From the NCBI RefSeq assembly GCF_020554865.1, contig NZ_JAJCIC010000008.1, positions 62,001-126,000 of the forward strand: 64,000 nucleotides of DNA, written 5' to 3'. A model generated the notes under the pieces. That model saw nothing but the letters and a program-made list of their open reading frames with translations, had not been told where the DNA came from and searched no databases. Shown piece after piece: positions 34,384 through 42,653 of the stretch. The position numbers were made by a program, and so were the translations under genes. The stretch's first letter is position 1. Each line of letters opens with the position of its first letter. The DNA comes from Lacrimispora sp. 210928-DFI.3.58. GTDB taxonomy: Bacteria > Bacillota > Clostridia > Lachnospirales > Lachnospiraceae.

Positions 34384-35817
34384 ATGGAACAGTACCAAAA
34401 ACTGCGAAAGGAATACCCGCGTTTCTTTTACAGAGGATATGAGATAGAGGAAAATGCTTCTGAATGTAAATTCACCTTCCATTTTGAGATAGAAGGCCTT
34501 GCCGCCTTTGCACCTGAGTGGAGGTTCCCGAAGAAGAAGGAAGACAGCTGTCAGTGGAGCAGCAGGGAAGAGATGAGGAAAATGGTATTTTCCTTAGGAA
34601 TGGTGGAGCTGGTAAGCTACTGGAAGATCACCTGCTCCCCGGAAGTGGTGATAGAAGCCGGGACTCTGGATAAGGAGCAGATCGCCTGGTGGAAGGACCT
34701 TTATTTTAACGGATTAGGCGAGTTTTTTTATGTGAACCACATTGAGGAGGCGGACGCGGAGGATTTCATGGAGATCATCTGCAGAGGAAAGGCTTACGAT
34801 ACAGCTGATACCGTTAATGCCGCAGCCCGCTTTTCAAAGGATACACTTCTTTCAGAGGCCGGGAATGGCGTCCTTGTCCCCATCGGCGGAGGCAAGGATT
34901 CCGCTGTGACCCTGGAGCTTCTGCGCAGTGCGGGAGTGCCGCTGTTTGCCTACATCATCAACCCCAGAGGGGCTACCATCCATACGACAGAGGCAGCGGG
35001 GCTGGATGAGGAGCATGTGATCTGCGTAAAGCGCACATTGGATAAAAATATGCTGGAGCTCAATAAGCAGGGGTATTTAAACGGACATACGCCTTTTTCC
35101 GCCCTGGTAGCCTTTTCGAGCATCATTGCGGCTTACATGCAGGGCCTTTCCTATATTGCCCTGTCAAATGAATCCAGCGCCAATGAGAGTACGGTCCAGG
35201 GGACCACGGTGAACCACCAGTATTCTAAGAGCTTTAAATTTGAGGAGGATTTTCACCGCTACCAGATGGCATATCTGCCGGAGAGCGCCTACTATTTCAG
35301 TATGCTCAGGCCCTTAAGCGAATTTCAGATCGCCAGATATTTTGCAAAGCAGAAGCAGTACCATGCCATTTTCCGAAGCTGCAATGCAGGCAGCAAGACG
35401 GACAGCTGGTGCGGCCATTGCCCCAAGTGCCTGTTCGTGTACCTGATCCTGTCGCCATTCCTGTCCAGGCAGGAGCTGAAGGACATCTTCGGCAGGGATA
35501 TGCTGGAGGATACCTCCATGCAGGAGACCTTAGAGCAGCTCATCGGGCTTCAGGAGGAAAAGCCCTTTGAATGTGTGGGCAGCAGGGATGAGATCAACAC
35601 GGCCATAGTTATGACCATCGATAAGCTCACCGGGGCAGGAGAGGAGCTTCCGGCTCTTCTTTCCTACTATAAGGAAGCAGGCAGGTATGATGCCTGCAAG
35701 CCTGCCGGGGACAGGTTTTCCGCCTATTTTGATGAGAACAACCTGGTTCCGGCAGAGTGGGAGATGCTGGTGCGGGAAAAATGCGCTGTTTCAGGCGGGC
35801 GCATTTGGCATACCTGA
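34384..35817 (+). CDS. murL: UDP-N-acetylmuramoyl-L-alanyl-L-glutamate epimerase MurL
   Basis: A 477-residue enzyme recognised as MurL, described from Xanthomonas, which uses ATP to epimerise the terminal L-Glu of UDP-MurNAc-L-Ala-L-Glu to D-Glu. Supporting features are the PP-loop-like GGGKDSAVTLELL near residues 167-179, LSNESSANESTVQGTTVNHQYSKS, and the cysteine cluster CNAGSKTDSWCGHCPKC (near residues 336-352). It is directly followed by a MurD-type ligase, as in the known MurD2-MurL pathway that bypasses glutamate racemase. The last eight residues (SGGRIWHT) and the stop are encoded by the palindromic repeat at 35790-35856, so the native C-terminus was probably altered by that insertion. 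Confidence 0.87.
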   Translation: MEQYQKLRKEYPRFFYRGYEIEENASECKFTFHFEIEGLAAFAPEWRFPKKKEDSCQWSSREEMRKMVFSLGMVELVSYWKITCSPEVVIEAGTLDKEQIAWWKDLYFNGLGEFFYVNHIEEADAEDFMEIICRGKAYDTADTVNAAARFSKDTLLSEAGNGVLVPIGGGKDSAVTLELLRSAGVPLFAYIINPRGATIHTTEAAGLDEEHVICVKRTLDKNMLELNKQGYLNGHTPFSALVAFSSIIAAYMQGLSYIALSNESSANESTVQGTTVNHQYSKSFKFEEDFHRYQMAYLPESAYYFSMLRPLSEFQIARYFAKQKQYHAIFRSCNAGSKTDSWCGHCPKCLFVYLILSPFLSRQELKDIFGRDMLEDTSMQETLEQLIGLQEEKPFECVGSRDEINTAIVMTIDKLTGAGEELPALLSYYKEAGRYDACKPAGDRFSAYFDENNLVPAEWEMLVREKCAVSGGRIWHT

Positions 35818-35856
35818 ATATATGCCGCCTGAAGGCGGCAGGACTTTCACAGCAAG
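35790..35856 (+). repeat. Dispersed GC-rich palindromic repeat, copy C (overlaps murL 3' end)
   Basis: TCAGGCGGGCGCATTTGGCA, TACCTGAATATAT, GCCGCCTGAAGGCGGC and AGGACTTTCACAGCAAG match copies A, B and D. The TGA within TACCTGA is the murL stop codon. The right end lies 4-10 bp from the murD ribosome binding site at 35861. The left AAAGTC end is not conserved here. Confidence 0.8.
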
Positions 35857-35874
35857 GCTAAAGGAGAAAGAAAC

Positions 35875-37338
35875 GTGATCGAGAAGATAGAGCCCTGGAT
35901 CAAGGGCAAGCGTGTGCTGCTGTTAGGTTTTGGACGGGAAGGACAGTCCACCTTTCATCTGTTAAAGAAGCTGGGAGGCTATGAAAAGCTGGATATCGCA
36001 GACATTTCATCCCCGGGAAAGCTGCCGGATGAGGAAACATTGTGGATATCCGGTCCGGATTATCAGAAATGTCTGGATAACTATGACGTAGTGTTCAAAA
36101 GTCCGGGGATCGTGCTGGAGCGCCCGGCAGAGGAGTACCGCTGCAGGATCCTATCCCAGACAGAGGTATTTTTCCACTGCTTTCGGGACCAGATCATAGG
36201 GATCACCGGGACAAAGGGAAAGAGTACGATCACTACGCTGCTGTATCATCTTTTGAAGTCAGCGGGTATGGATACCCTTCTGGCTGGGAATATCGGGATC
36301 CCGGCCTTTGACCACATAGAGGAGGTGGGGCCGGACACAAGGATCGTGTTTGAGCTGTCCTGCCACCAGCTGGAATATATGACAGTTTCCCCCCATATCG
36401 GGATCCTGGTAAATATCCATGAGGAGCATCTGGATCACTATGGGACCATGGAAAAATATGTGGAGGCAAAGCACCATATATTTACAAATCAGAAGGAATC
36501 CGACATCCTGATCTGCAATGTGCAGTGCCTTCCGAAGGAGGGAACCTGTTCCTCCAGGCTGATAGAGGCGGCTGTGAGGGAGCAGAAGGAAGAGGAATAT
36601 GGGGAGAGAGCCGGTGGAAGCCTGAGGGCTGCAGCCAGCTCAAAGACAGAGGAAGGCTTTGGAAATACAGGCGGCTCAGCTGCAGCAAAAAACCGAGAGG
36701 CATTTTCCGGCATGGAGGTCATCCAGTCCGGCACAGAGACCGTCATTGCCTTTGAGGGAAGGCGTTATAGCATCCCGGTGAACGAGATCAAGCTTTTAGG
36801 CCAGCACAATTATTTTGATATCGGCATTGCCTATGTGGTGTGCAGCCTTTTGGGAATGGAGGATGAGGTATTCACACAGGGCCTTAAGACCTATGAGCCC
36901 CTGCCTCACAGGCTCCAGCTTTTGGGAGTAAAGGACGGCATCCGTTACTATGACGACTCTATTTCCACCATCTGTGATACAACCATCCAGGCGCTTAGGA
37001 CGCTGACAGATACAGATACTGTTCTGATCGGCGGAATGGACCGGGGGATCGATTACGGAGAGCTGATCGGATTTTTATCCCAGTGCCCGGTTCCTCATAT
37101 TATCCTTATGGAAGCCACAGGGAAGAGGATCTATGAGGAGATCAGGAACAACTATCCGGATTTTGGGAAGCCGTCCCGTCTGGTATTGGCAGAGCATCTG
37201 GAGGATGCAGTCAGGCTGGGGCAGCAGCTTACCCGCCCCGGACACAGCCTGGTGCTCTCCCCTGCAGCAGCCAGCTACGGGATATTCAAAAATTTTGAAG
37301 AGCGGGGCAAGGTTTTTGCCCGCCTGGTATTTGGCTGA
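35875..37338 (+). CDS. murD: UDP-N-acetylmuramoyl-L-alanine--glutamate ligase (MurD / MurD2 type)
   Basis: A 487-residue Mur ligase. The N-terminal UDP-binding Rossmann domain has VLLLGFGREGQSTFHLL. The ATP-binding GITGTKGKSTITTLLYHLL (P-loop around residues 107-117) and LPHRLQLLGVKDGIRYYDDSISTICDT with the MurD-typical DDSxxT are clear. Start is GTG at 35875, 8 nt after AAGGAG. Adjacent to murL, it would add L-glutamate (MurD2 activity). Residues about 225-275 form an Ala/Glu/Gly/Ser-rich insertion, not found in ordinary MurD, within the central domain. Confidence 0.9.
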   Translation: MIEKIEPWIKGKRVLLLGFGREGQSTFHLLKKLGGYEKLDIADISSPGKLPDEETLWISGPDYQKCLDNYDVVFKSPGIVLERPAEEYRCRILSQTEVFFHCFRDQIIGITGTKGKSTITTLLYHLLKSAGMDTLLAGNIGIPAFDHIEEVGPDTRIVFELSCHQLEYMTVSPHIGILVNIHEEHLDHYGTMEKYVEAKHHIFTNQKESDILICNVQCLPKEGTCSSRLIEAAVREQKEEEYGERAGGSLRAAASSKTEEGFGNTGGSAAAKNREAFSGMEVIQSGTETVIAFEGRRYSIPVNEIKLLGQHNYFDIGIAYVVCSLLGMEDEVFTQGLKTYEPLPHRLQLLGVKDGIRYYDDSISTICDTTIQALRTLTDTDTVLIGGMDRGIDYGELIGFLSQCPVPHIILMEATGKRIYEEIRNNYPDFGKPSRLVLAEHLEDAVRLGQQLTRPGHSLVLSPAAASYGIFKNFEERGKVFARLVFG

Positions 37339-37388
37339 AGACACAAAAAAATCACAGGCTTTTAAGAATTTTATAAGGATTTTGGGGC

Positions 37389-37421
37389 TTGTGCGAACAA
37401 TTAAAATACTGTACAATCAGT
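37389..37421 (+). promoter_or_regulatory. Promoter of the MarR gene with overlapping inverted repeat
   Basis: TTGTGC (37389-37394), 17 bp and TACAAT (37412-37417). TACTGTACAATCAGTA (37406-37421) has TACTG/CAGTA arms centred on the -10, as expected for autorepression by a MarR protein. Confidence 0.55.
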
Positions 37422-37456
37422 AAGAAGCTTTTAAAAGTAAAATGAAAGGGAAAAAT

Positions 37457-37900
37457 GTGGGAACTTACGAAACGCTGAACGAAGTCCTGGTAAAGTTGTT
37501 CCGTGATATCAATGATCTGGAACAGAAGGCGATCATCAACCAGGAGTTCGGAAACCTTACCAATAACGATATGCATGTGATCGAAGCAATCGGTATTGGA
37601 ACGCCGAAGAACATGTCATCCATCGCCAAGGAATTGTCTGTTACTGTGGGGACGCTGACGATCTCCATGAACAGTCTGGTGAAAAAGGGATATGTGGTAC
37701 GCCAGCGCGGAAGTGAGGACCGGAGAGTGGTCTATATCTCCCTTTCAGAACAAGGAAGAAAAGCTTATGAACACCACAAGAAATTCCATGAGCAGATGAT
37801 AAACGGCGTGGTGGAGGAATTGACAAAAGAAGAACTGGAGGCCCTTGTAAAGGCGCTGAAAAAGCTGAATTCCTGGTTTAGAAGTTTTGAAGAGCACTAA
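37457..37900 (+). CDS. MarR family transcriptional regulator
   Basis: A 147-residue winged-helix regulator. The recognition region is MSSIAKELSVTVGTLTISMNSLVKKGYVVRQRGSEDRRVVYISLSEQGRKAYEHH, including the DRR wing motif. I prefer the GTG at 37457 because AAAGGG (37445-37450) lies 6 nt before it; the upstream ATG at 37442 has no ribosome site and would add five residues. It resembles the FabT-like group in size, but nothing nearby concerns fatty acids. It is followed 17 bp later by a lipoprotein gene, probably in the same transcript. Confidence 0.88.
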   Translation: MGTYETLNEVLVKLFRDINDLEQKAIINQEFGNLTNNDMHVIEAIGIGTPKNMSSIAKELSVTVGTLTISMNSLVKKGYVVRQRGSEDRRVVYISLSEQGRKAYEHHKKFHEQMINGVVEELTKEELEALVKALKKLNSWFRSFEEH

Positions 37901-37917
37901 AGGAGGCATTTTCAATT

Positions 37918-38466
37918 ATGAAGAAATGGTTAATAGGCGTTATGGCAGCTATGATGGCAATATCACTGGCAGCTTGTACGCCGACAACAGAAAAACAGAA
38001 AAATGAGACAGCCGCAGCTGCAAAGGCGGAGGCACCGGAGATTCCCCAGAGCACAGGCGGAGCAAGCGATAAAGTCCCGGATCCCAATGTAATGCCGGTA
38101 GCCATCATTTCCATCTATCACAAGGGAAATGGAGACAGTCTTGTACAGGAAATGGATTCTCTGGACACAGAAGGCCTTGACGCCCAGCTGCTTGTGAGCA
38201 GGATGATGGAGTACGGCATATTCACAGACGGAACCATGGTCAACAGCTTTTCCATTGAAGGCGAGGAGGAGGCCTCCAAGGGAACCCTGGATCTAAACCA
38301 GGCAGAAAACGCCGAGGGCGTTTCCGATACCATGTTCCTGGTAGAGATCGGCAATACCTTCATTGAAAACTTTGAGCTGGCAGGGCTCACAGTTACGGTA
38401 AATGGTGAGGTTCTTCCGGGAGCAGAGGATCTCAGTTATGTGGTGGATTATGAGATGGTAGAATAG
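37918..38466 (+). CDS. GerMN-domain-like lipoprotein
   Basis: A 182-residue secreted lipoprotein. A signal peptide with the lipobox LAAC places the lipidated Cys at position 20, and an Ala/Glu/Lys-rich linker follows. The domain from about residue 58 (VAIISIYHKGNG..LDAQLLVSRMMEYGIFTDGTMVNSFSIEGE..GTLDLNQ) has the pattern of GerMN domains, which occur in sporulation/germination and envelope proteins of Firmicutes. The assignment is by pattern only. It probably shares its transcript with the MarR gene and ends at the terminator at 38494. Confidence 0.75.
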   Translation: MKKWLIGVMAAMMAISLAACTPTTEKQKNETAAAAKAEAPEIPQSTGGASDKVPDPNVMPVAIISIYHKGNGDSLVQEMDSLDTEGLDAQLLVSRMMEYGIFTDGTMVNSFSIEGEEEASKGTLDLNQAENAEGVSDTMFLVEIGNTFIENFELAGLTVTVNGEVLPGAEDLSYVVDYEMVE

Positions 38467-38493
38467 AAATTATAACAGTCTATGTAAAGGAAG

Positions 38494-38532
38494 ATAGCAG
38501 AGTATGTGCAGAGCATACTCTGTTATTTTTTT
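38494..38532 (+). terminator. Intrinsic terminator after the GerMN-like lipoprotein gene
   Basis: CAGAGTATG (38498-38506) pairs with CATACTCTG (38514-38522), extended by ATAG/TTAT with a wobble pair, then TTATTTTTTT. The remaining stretch 38533-38640 is AT-rich with no gene. Confidence 0.8.
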
Positions 38533-38642
38533 GAAAAAACACATGAGATATCTATCGAAATCTTATAAAGAGAGGGGGTTTTTAGAAATTGATAAATTAA
38601 AAACAAAAAACTCTAAAAATTTGCATTTTTAAAAGAAAAATA

Positions 38643-38672
38643 TTGACAAATTGTACAGGCGTATGATACATT
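38643..38672 (+). promoter_or_regulatory. Promoter of the hyuBA-ABC operon
   Basis: TTGACA (38643-38648), an 18-bp spacer and TACATT (38667-38672) preceded by TGA as in extended -10 boxes. Two operators follow immediately. Confidence 0.65.
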
Positions 38673-38677
38673 ACAAA

Positions 38678-38691
38678 TGTAAGCGGTTTCA
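38678..38691. promoter_or_regulatory. cre/LacI-type operator 1 of the hyuBA operon
   Basis: TGTAAGCGGTTTCA matches the cre consensus TGWAANCGNTNWCA at every position. It sits at the expected transcription start. Confidence 0.75.
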
Positions 38692-38699
38692 CATAATAT

Positions 38700-38713
38700 T
38701 GTAACCGGTTTCA
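38700..38713. promoter_or_regulatory. cre/LacI-type operator 2 of the hyuBA operon
   Basis: TGTAACCGGTTTCA also matches the cre consensus fully and is more symmetric (AAACCGGTTA core on the reverse strand). It lies 22 bp, two helical turns, after operator 1, so both would face the same side of the DNA. It may bind CcpA, the LacI protein of this operon, or both. Confidence 0.75.
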
Positions 38714-38750
38714 ATTATAAATACAGTTATAAAGCGAAAAGGAGGAACAG

Positions 38751-40535
38751 ATGAAGAAAAAAGATCCAATCATAATGGAGGTAATTAATAACCGCCTTCA
38801 GTCCATTGCGAATGAGATGGAAGATTCCCTTTTAAAAATGGCATTTTCCGTTATTGTAAAAGAAATGAAGGACGCTTCAACAGCTATTTTTGATGCAAAG
38901 GGCAGAACCATTGCACAGTCAGATGCCATGCCATGTCAATTAGGCTTCCTCTCTTCTTCTGTTCCCGCTATTTTAAAGGTTTTTCCTGTTTCAGAGGCAA
39001 AGGAGGGAGATGTCTACCTGCAGAATGACCCCTTTAACGGCGGTTCTCATATACCGGACGTGACTGTGCTGATGCCGATATTTTATGAGGGCGAGGTGAT
39101 TGCCTTTGCAGCCAGCATGGTACATTTGGCTGATACAGGAGGCATTACCCCCGGAGTTTCTACAGCAGCCACATCTATGTTCCAGGAGGGCTTATGCCTG
39201 CCGCCGCTTAAGTTTTATGACGGAGGAGTGCCGGTCCGCGATATCCACGAGATCATCAAGCAGAATGTACGTATTCCGGATGAAGTAATGGGAGACCTCC
39301 ATGCACAGGTTGCCTGCGGAAAGGTGGGAATTGAGCGAATCACGGCTCTCTGTGATGAATATGGTAAAGAGGTATTCCTTGATACCATAGAAGGACTTTT
39401 GGATCACGCAGAGGCCTTGACGAGGAAAGCCCTGGAGGAGATACCGGATGGAGTTTATACATTTACAGGGTACATTGATAATGACGGAGTGGAGTTTGAT
39501 AAGCAGATAACCCTTCAATTAGCTGTTACGCTGAAGGGGTCAGATATTCTGTTTGATTTTACGGGGAGCAGCCCCCAGACAAAGGGCCCTATCAACTGTG
39601 TGAGAGCATGTACCTTAAGTACAGTTGAATATGCGGTGAAGGTAATCACAGGAGGAGAGGCAATTCCCACAAATGACGGCTGTTTCCGGATGATAAGATG
39701 CATCATGCCGGAGGGAAGCATTGTCAATGCTGTGAAGCCGGCTCCCACAGGCGCGCGGGGATTGACTGTACAGTTATTATCCAGCACTTGTCTGGGCGCA
39801 TTGGCAAAGGCAAAGCCTGAGATGGTAAATGCCTGCTCCGGTGCATATGCGCCCCTGCTGTACATAGGAGGATACGATCCTGGCAGCAAGAAATCCTTTG
39901 TCTCCAATGACAACGGTATGTGCGGCCTGGGAGCCAGACCTGGTAAGGACGGCATTGATGCCATATCAAGTGACAGCCAGAACGTTCTGGCGATTCCTGT
40001 GGAGGCCTTCGAGATGTCAGGTCCGTTGAGAGTAATGCACTATGGACTGGCAAATAATTCGGGAGGAGCAGGAAAATACCGCGGCGGCTTAGGATCCTCT
40101 AAGGTCATAAAGCTGCTGGATGGAGAGGTATCCTTTACCTTCCGCGGCGATGGATTTTTTGTACCACCATGGGGATTATTCGGAGGACATGCTGCGAAAG
40201 TGGGGACCGGATACATTAAAAGAAAGAACGGCGAGATCATTTCCATTCCGTCAAAGGGAGATTATGTGCTGTATGCAGGAGATGAGATCGGATATGAGAG
40301 TGCCGGTGGCGGAGGATATGGAGATCCTCTTGAGCGCTCCCCAGAGCTGGTTTTAAGGGATGTTCTGGATGAAAGGGTTACTTATGAATCAGCAGAACAG
40401 GAATATGGGGTATCGATCGACAGAAAGACGAATCTGGTGGATGAAGCAGTAACCATTGTGACAAGAGATGAGATGCGGATAAAGCGGGGAGCAATTACCT
40501 GGACCTACGACAGAGGCGTGCTCGGAAAAGAATAG
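38751..40535 (+). CDS. Hydantoinase B/oxoprolinase family protein (HyuB-like)
   Basis: A 594-residue protein of the HyuB family. MEVINNRLQSIANEMEDSLLKMAFSVIVKEMKDASTAIFDAKGRTIAQ and YLQNDPFNGGSHIPDVTVLMPIF are characteristic, as is SAGGGGYGDPLER near the C-terminus. Relatives form complexes with HyuA-type ATPases to hydrolyse N-methylhydantoin or 5-oxoproline, or to carboxylate acetone/acetophenone. The order here is B then A, 15 to 21 bp apart, and they share an operon with a sugar-type ABC importer. The true substrate is not known. Confidence 0.9.
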   Translation: MKKKDPIIMEVINNRLQSIANEMEDSLLKMAFSVIVKEMKDASTAIFDAKGRTIAQSDAMPCQLGFLSSSVPAILKVFPVSEAKEGDVYLQNDPFNGGSHIPDVTVLMPIFYEGEVIAFAASMVHLADTGGITPGVSTAATSMFQEGLCLPPLKFYDGGVPVRDIHEIIKQNVRIPDEVMGDLHAQVACGKVGIERITALCDEYGKEVFLDTIEGLLDHAEALTRKALEEIPDGVYTFTGYIDNDGVEFDKQITLQLAVTLKGSDILFDFTGSSPQTKGPINCVRACTLSTVEYAVKVITGGEAIPTNDGCFRMIRCIMPEGSIVNAVKPAPTGARGLTVQLLSSTCLGALAKAKPEMVNACSGAYAPLLYIGGYDPGSKKSFVSNDNGMCGLGARPGKDGIDAISSDSQNVLAIPVEAFEMSGPLRVMHYGLANNSGGAGKYRGGLGSSKVIKLLDGEVSFTFRGDGFFVPPWGLFGGHAAKVGTGYIKRKNGEIISIPSKGDYVLYAGDEIGYESAGGGGYGDPLERSPELVLRDVLDERVTYESAEQEYGVSIDRKTNLVDEAVTIVTRDEMRIKRGAITWTYDRGVLGKE

Positions 40536-40556
40536 AGGAACGGAGGAAAGGTGAGA

Positions 40557-42626
40557 ATGAGCGTTCTTGTGGGAATTGATATAGGGGGGACTTTTACAGA
40601 TATTGTGGCTTTAAGTGAAGAGACGGGGAAGCTGGCTGTCACGAAAGTGCCGTCCACTCCGGGAGCCTTTTCAGAAGGTTTTTTTGAAGGCTTGGATAAA
40701 ATACTGAAAACCTGCCATGAAAGTCCTGGAGATGTAAAACGTCTGGTGCATGGAACTACCGTTGCGACAAATGCGATTCTGGAAAAAAAGGGAGCGAAAA
40801 TCGGAATCCTTACCACAAAGGGCTTCCGGGATGTATTGATCATCGGCCGCGGTACCAGAAATGAGCTTTATAATGTTCATTTTGACTCTGAAACACCGGA
40901 TTTTTTGTGCCCCCGTGAGCGGATCATGGAAATAAGAGAGCGTGTAGATGCAGAGGGCAATGTGATTGAACCGCTAAATGAGGAGGATGTAATAAAAGCG
41001 GCAGATTTTCTTATAAAGGAGAAAAAGGTGGAATCCATCGCTGTCTGCTACCTGTTTTCTTTTTTTAACAGGGAAAATGAGGAGCGGACAAGGGACATTA
41101 TTAAAGAGAGATACCCGGATATCCGCGTTTCCATTTCCTCCCAGATAAATCCGCGTTTCCGTGAATATGAGCGAATAGTAGTAACCGCCTTTGACGCATA
41201 TATAGGGCCGGTAATGGACCGTTATATCACGGAGCTGACCACTCATTTATCAGAGCTTGGAGTAAAAAATAATCTTCAGCTTATGCAGTCCCGCGGAGGC
41301 GTGACCAGCGCATCTATGTGCGCGGCAAGACCAGTGCTTACCCTGTTGTCAGGTCCTGCAGCTGGTGTGATCGGGGCAAAGCAGATCGCTCTTCAGACCG
41401 GGCGGAAGAATATTCTTACCCTGGATCTGGGAGGAACCAGCAATGACGTATCGGTGATCCTGGATGGGGAGACAAAGCTGTTTACAGATGGGAAGATCAG
41501 TACCTATCCCTGCAGGCAGGCAATGATGGATATCAGCACGATCGGAACAGGAGGCGGTAGTATTGCCTGGGTTGATGCAGGAGGCTGGCTTAGAGTGGGT
41601 CCCCAGAGCGCCGGCTCTTCTCCTGGCCCTGCCTGTTATGGAAAGGGAGGGACAGAGCCGACTTACACGGATGCCAGTCTGGTAATGGGATATTTAAGGC
41701 CGGATTATTTTGCCGGAGGAGAAGTGGCACTGGATCCGGAGCTTTCATGCCAGGCAATAGAGGAAAAAATAGCTGGTCCGCTTCATATGGATATCTACAG
41801 GGCGGCATCTGCAATCCATAAAATTATGCATAACCATATGGCAGACCAGGTTCGTCTGGTGACAGTGAAAAAAGGATACGATCCCCGCAATTTCTCAGTT
41901 GTTGCTTCGGGAGGTGCAGGCCCTATTGCTGCCTGCAGTCTGCTGCGGCTCTTAGATTTCAGGGAAGTGATCGTACCTCCCACACCAGGTGTGATGGCAG
42001 CTTTGGGGTTATTGTCTGCAGATATTGAGCATGAGGAAGTCGTTACATATTCCGCAAGGACAGACCGTGTAGATTATAAACATCTGAAGGAAGCTGTCAG
42101 GAACGGAGAGCGCCTTTGTGAAAAATCCAGAAGCAGCGTGGGTATTGCGAGAGAACATATGAATATCGTATATTCGGCAGAAATGCGGTATGTCGGCCAA
42201 TCCTATGAGCTGGAGGTTCCATTTCCAGAGGCAGCAGGGGAGTTGGATGCAGGAGCGATGGAAATCCTGCAGGAGAGATTTCATCAAAAGCATGAACATG
42301 TTTATAAGCATGCATTTAGAAATCTTCCAATCGAATTTACAGCGATCCGCATTTTGTTTTCACAAAAGCCTATGCCTGTGCCGAAGACAGAGAAAATGAG
42401 AGAAGGGGAATGGGCTGTCCCGGTTGGAAAGAGGAATGCATATTTTGATGAGTGTCCAGGATGGACGGAATGCGACGTGTTTGACCGTTCTGAATTGGTA
42501 GCCTCACAGGTGATCATAGGTCCTGCGATCGTAGAACAGGCAGATACCACGACGCTGATCTATCCAGACCAGAAAGCGATCGTAGATAAATGGGGGAATC
42601 TGATAGTTACCATGATGAAGCTTTGA
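40557..42626 (+). CDS. Hydantoinase A/oxoprolinase family ATPase subunit (HyuA-like)
   Basis: A 689-residue protein. It opens with the ASKHA-type phosphate-binding GIDIGGTFTDIVAL, has a second nucleotide motif LDLGGTSNDVSVI, and VHGTTVATNAILEKKGAKIGILTTKGFRDVL and GPAAGVIGAK are typical of HyuA. The ATG at 40557 is favoured (GGAGG ends 10 nt before); a GTG at 40551 is possible. Together with HyuB it should be an ATP-dependent amide-ring hydrolase or a carboxylase. There is no third small (gamma) subunit as in acetone carboxylase, which favours a hydrolase. Confidence 0.9.
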   Translation: MSVLVGIDIGGTFTDIVALSEETGKLAVTKVPSTPGAFSEGFFEGLDKILKTCHESPGDVKRLVHGTTVATNAILEKKGAKIGILTTKGFRDVLIIGRGTRNELYNVHFDSETPDFLCPRERIMEIRERVDAEGNVIEPLNEEDVIKAADFLIKEKKVESIAVCYLFSFFNRENEERTRDIIKERYPDIRVSISSQINPRFREYERIVVTAFDAYIGPVMDRYITELTTHLSELGVKNNLQLMQSRGGVTSASMCAARPVLTLLSGPAAGVIGAKQIALQTGRKNILTLDLGGTSNDVSVILDGETKLFTDGKISTYPCRQAMMDISTIGTGGGSIAWVDAGGWLRVGPQSAGSSPGPACYGKGGTEPTYTDASLVMGYLRPDYFAGGEVALDPELSCQAIEEKIAGPLHMDIYRAASAIHKIMHNHMADQVRLVTVKKGYDPRNFSVVASGGAGPIAACSLLRLLDFREVIVPPTPGVMAALGLLSADIEHEEVVTYSARTDRVDYKHLKEAVRNGERLCEKSRSSVGIAREHMNIVYSAEMRYVGQSYELEVPFPEAAGELDAGAMEILQERFHQKHEHVYKHAFRNLPIEFTAIRILFSQKPMPVPKTEKMREGEWAVPVGKRNAYFDECPGWTECDVFDRSELVASQVIIGPAIVEQADTTTLIYPDQKAIVDKWGNLIVTMMKL

Positions 42627-42653
42627 TGAGGCGCTGTAAACGAGGAGTAAAAC

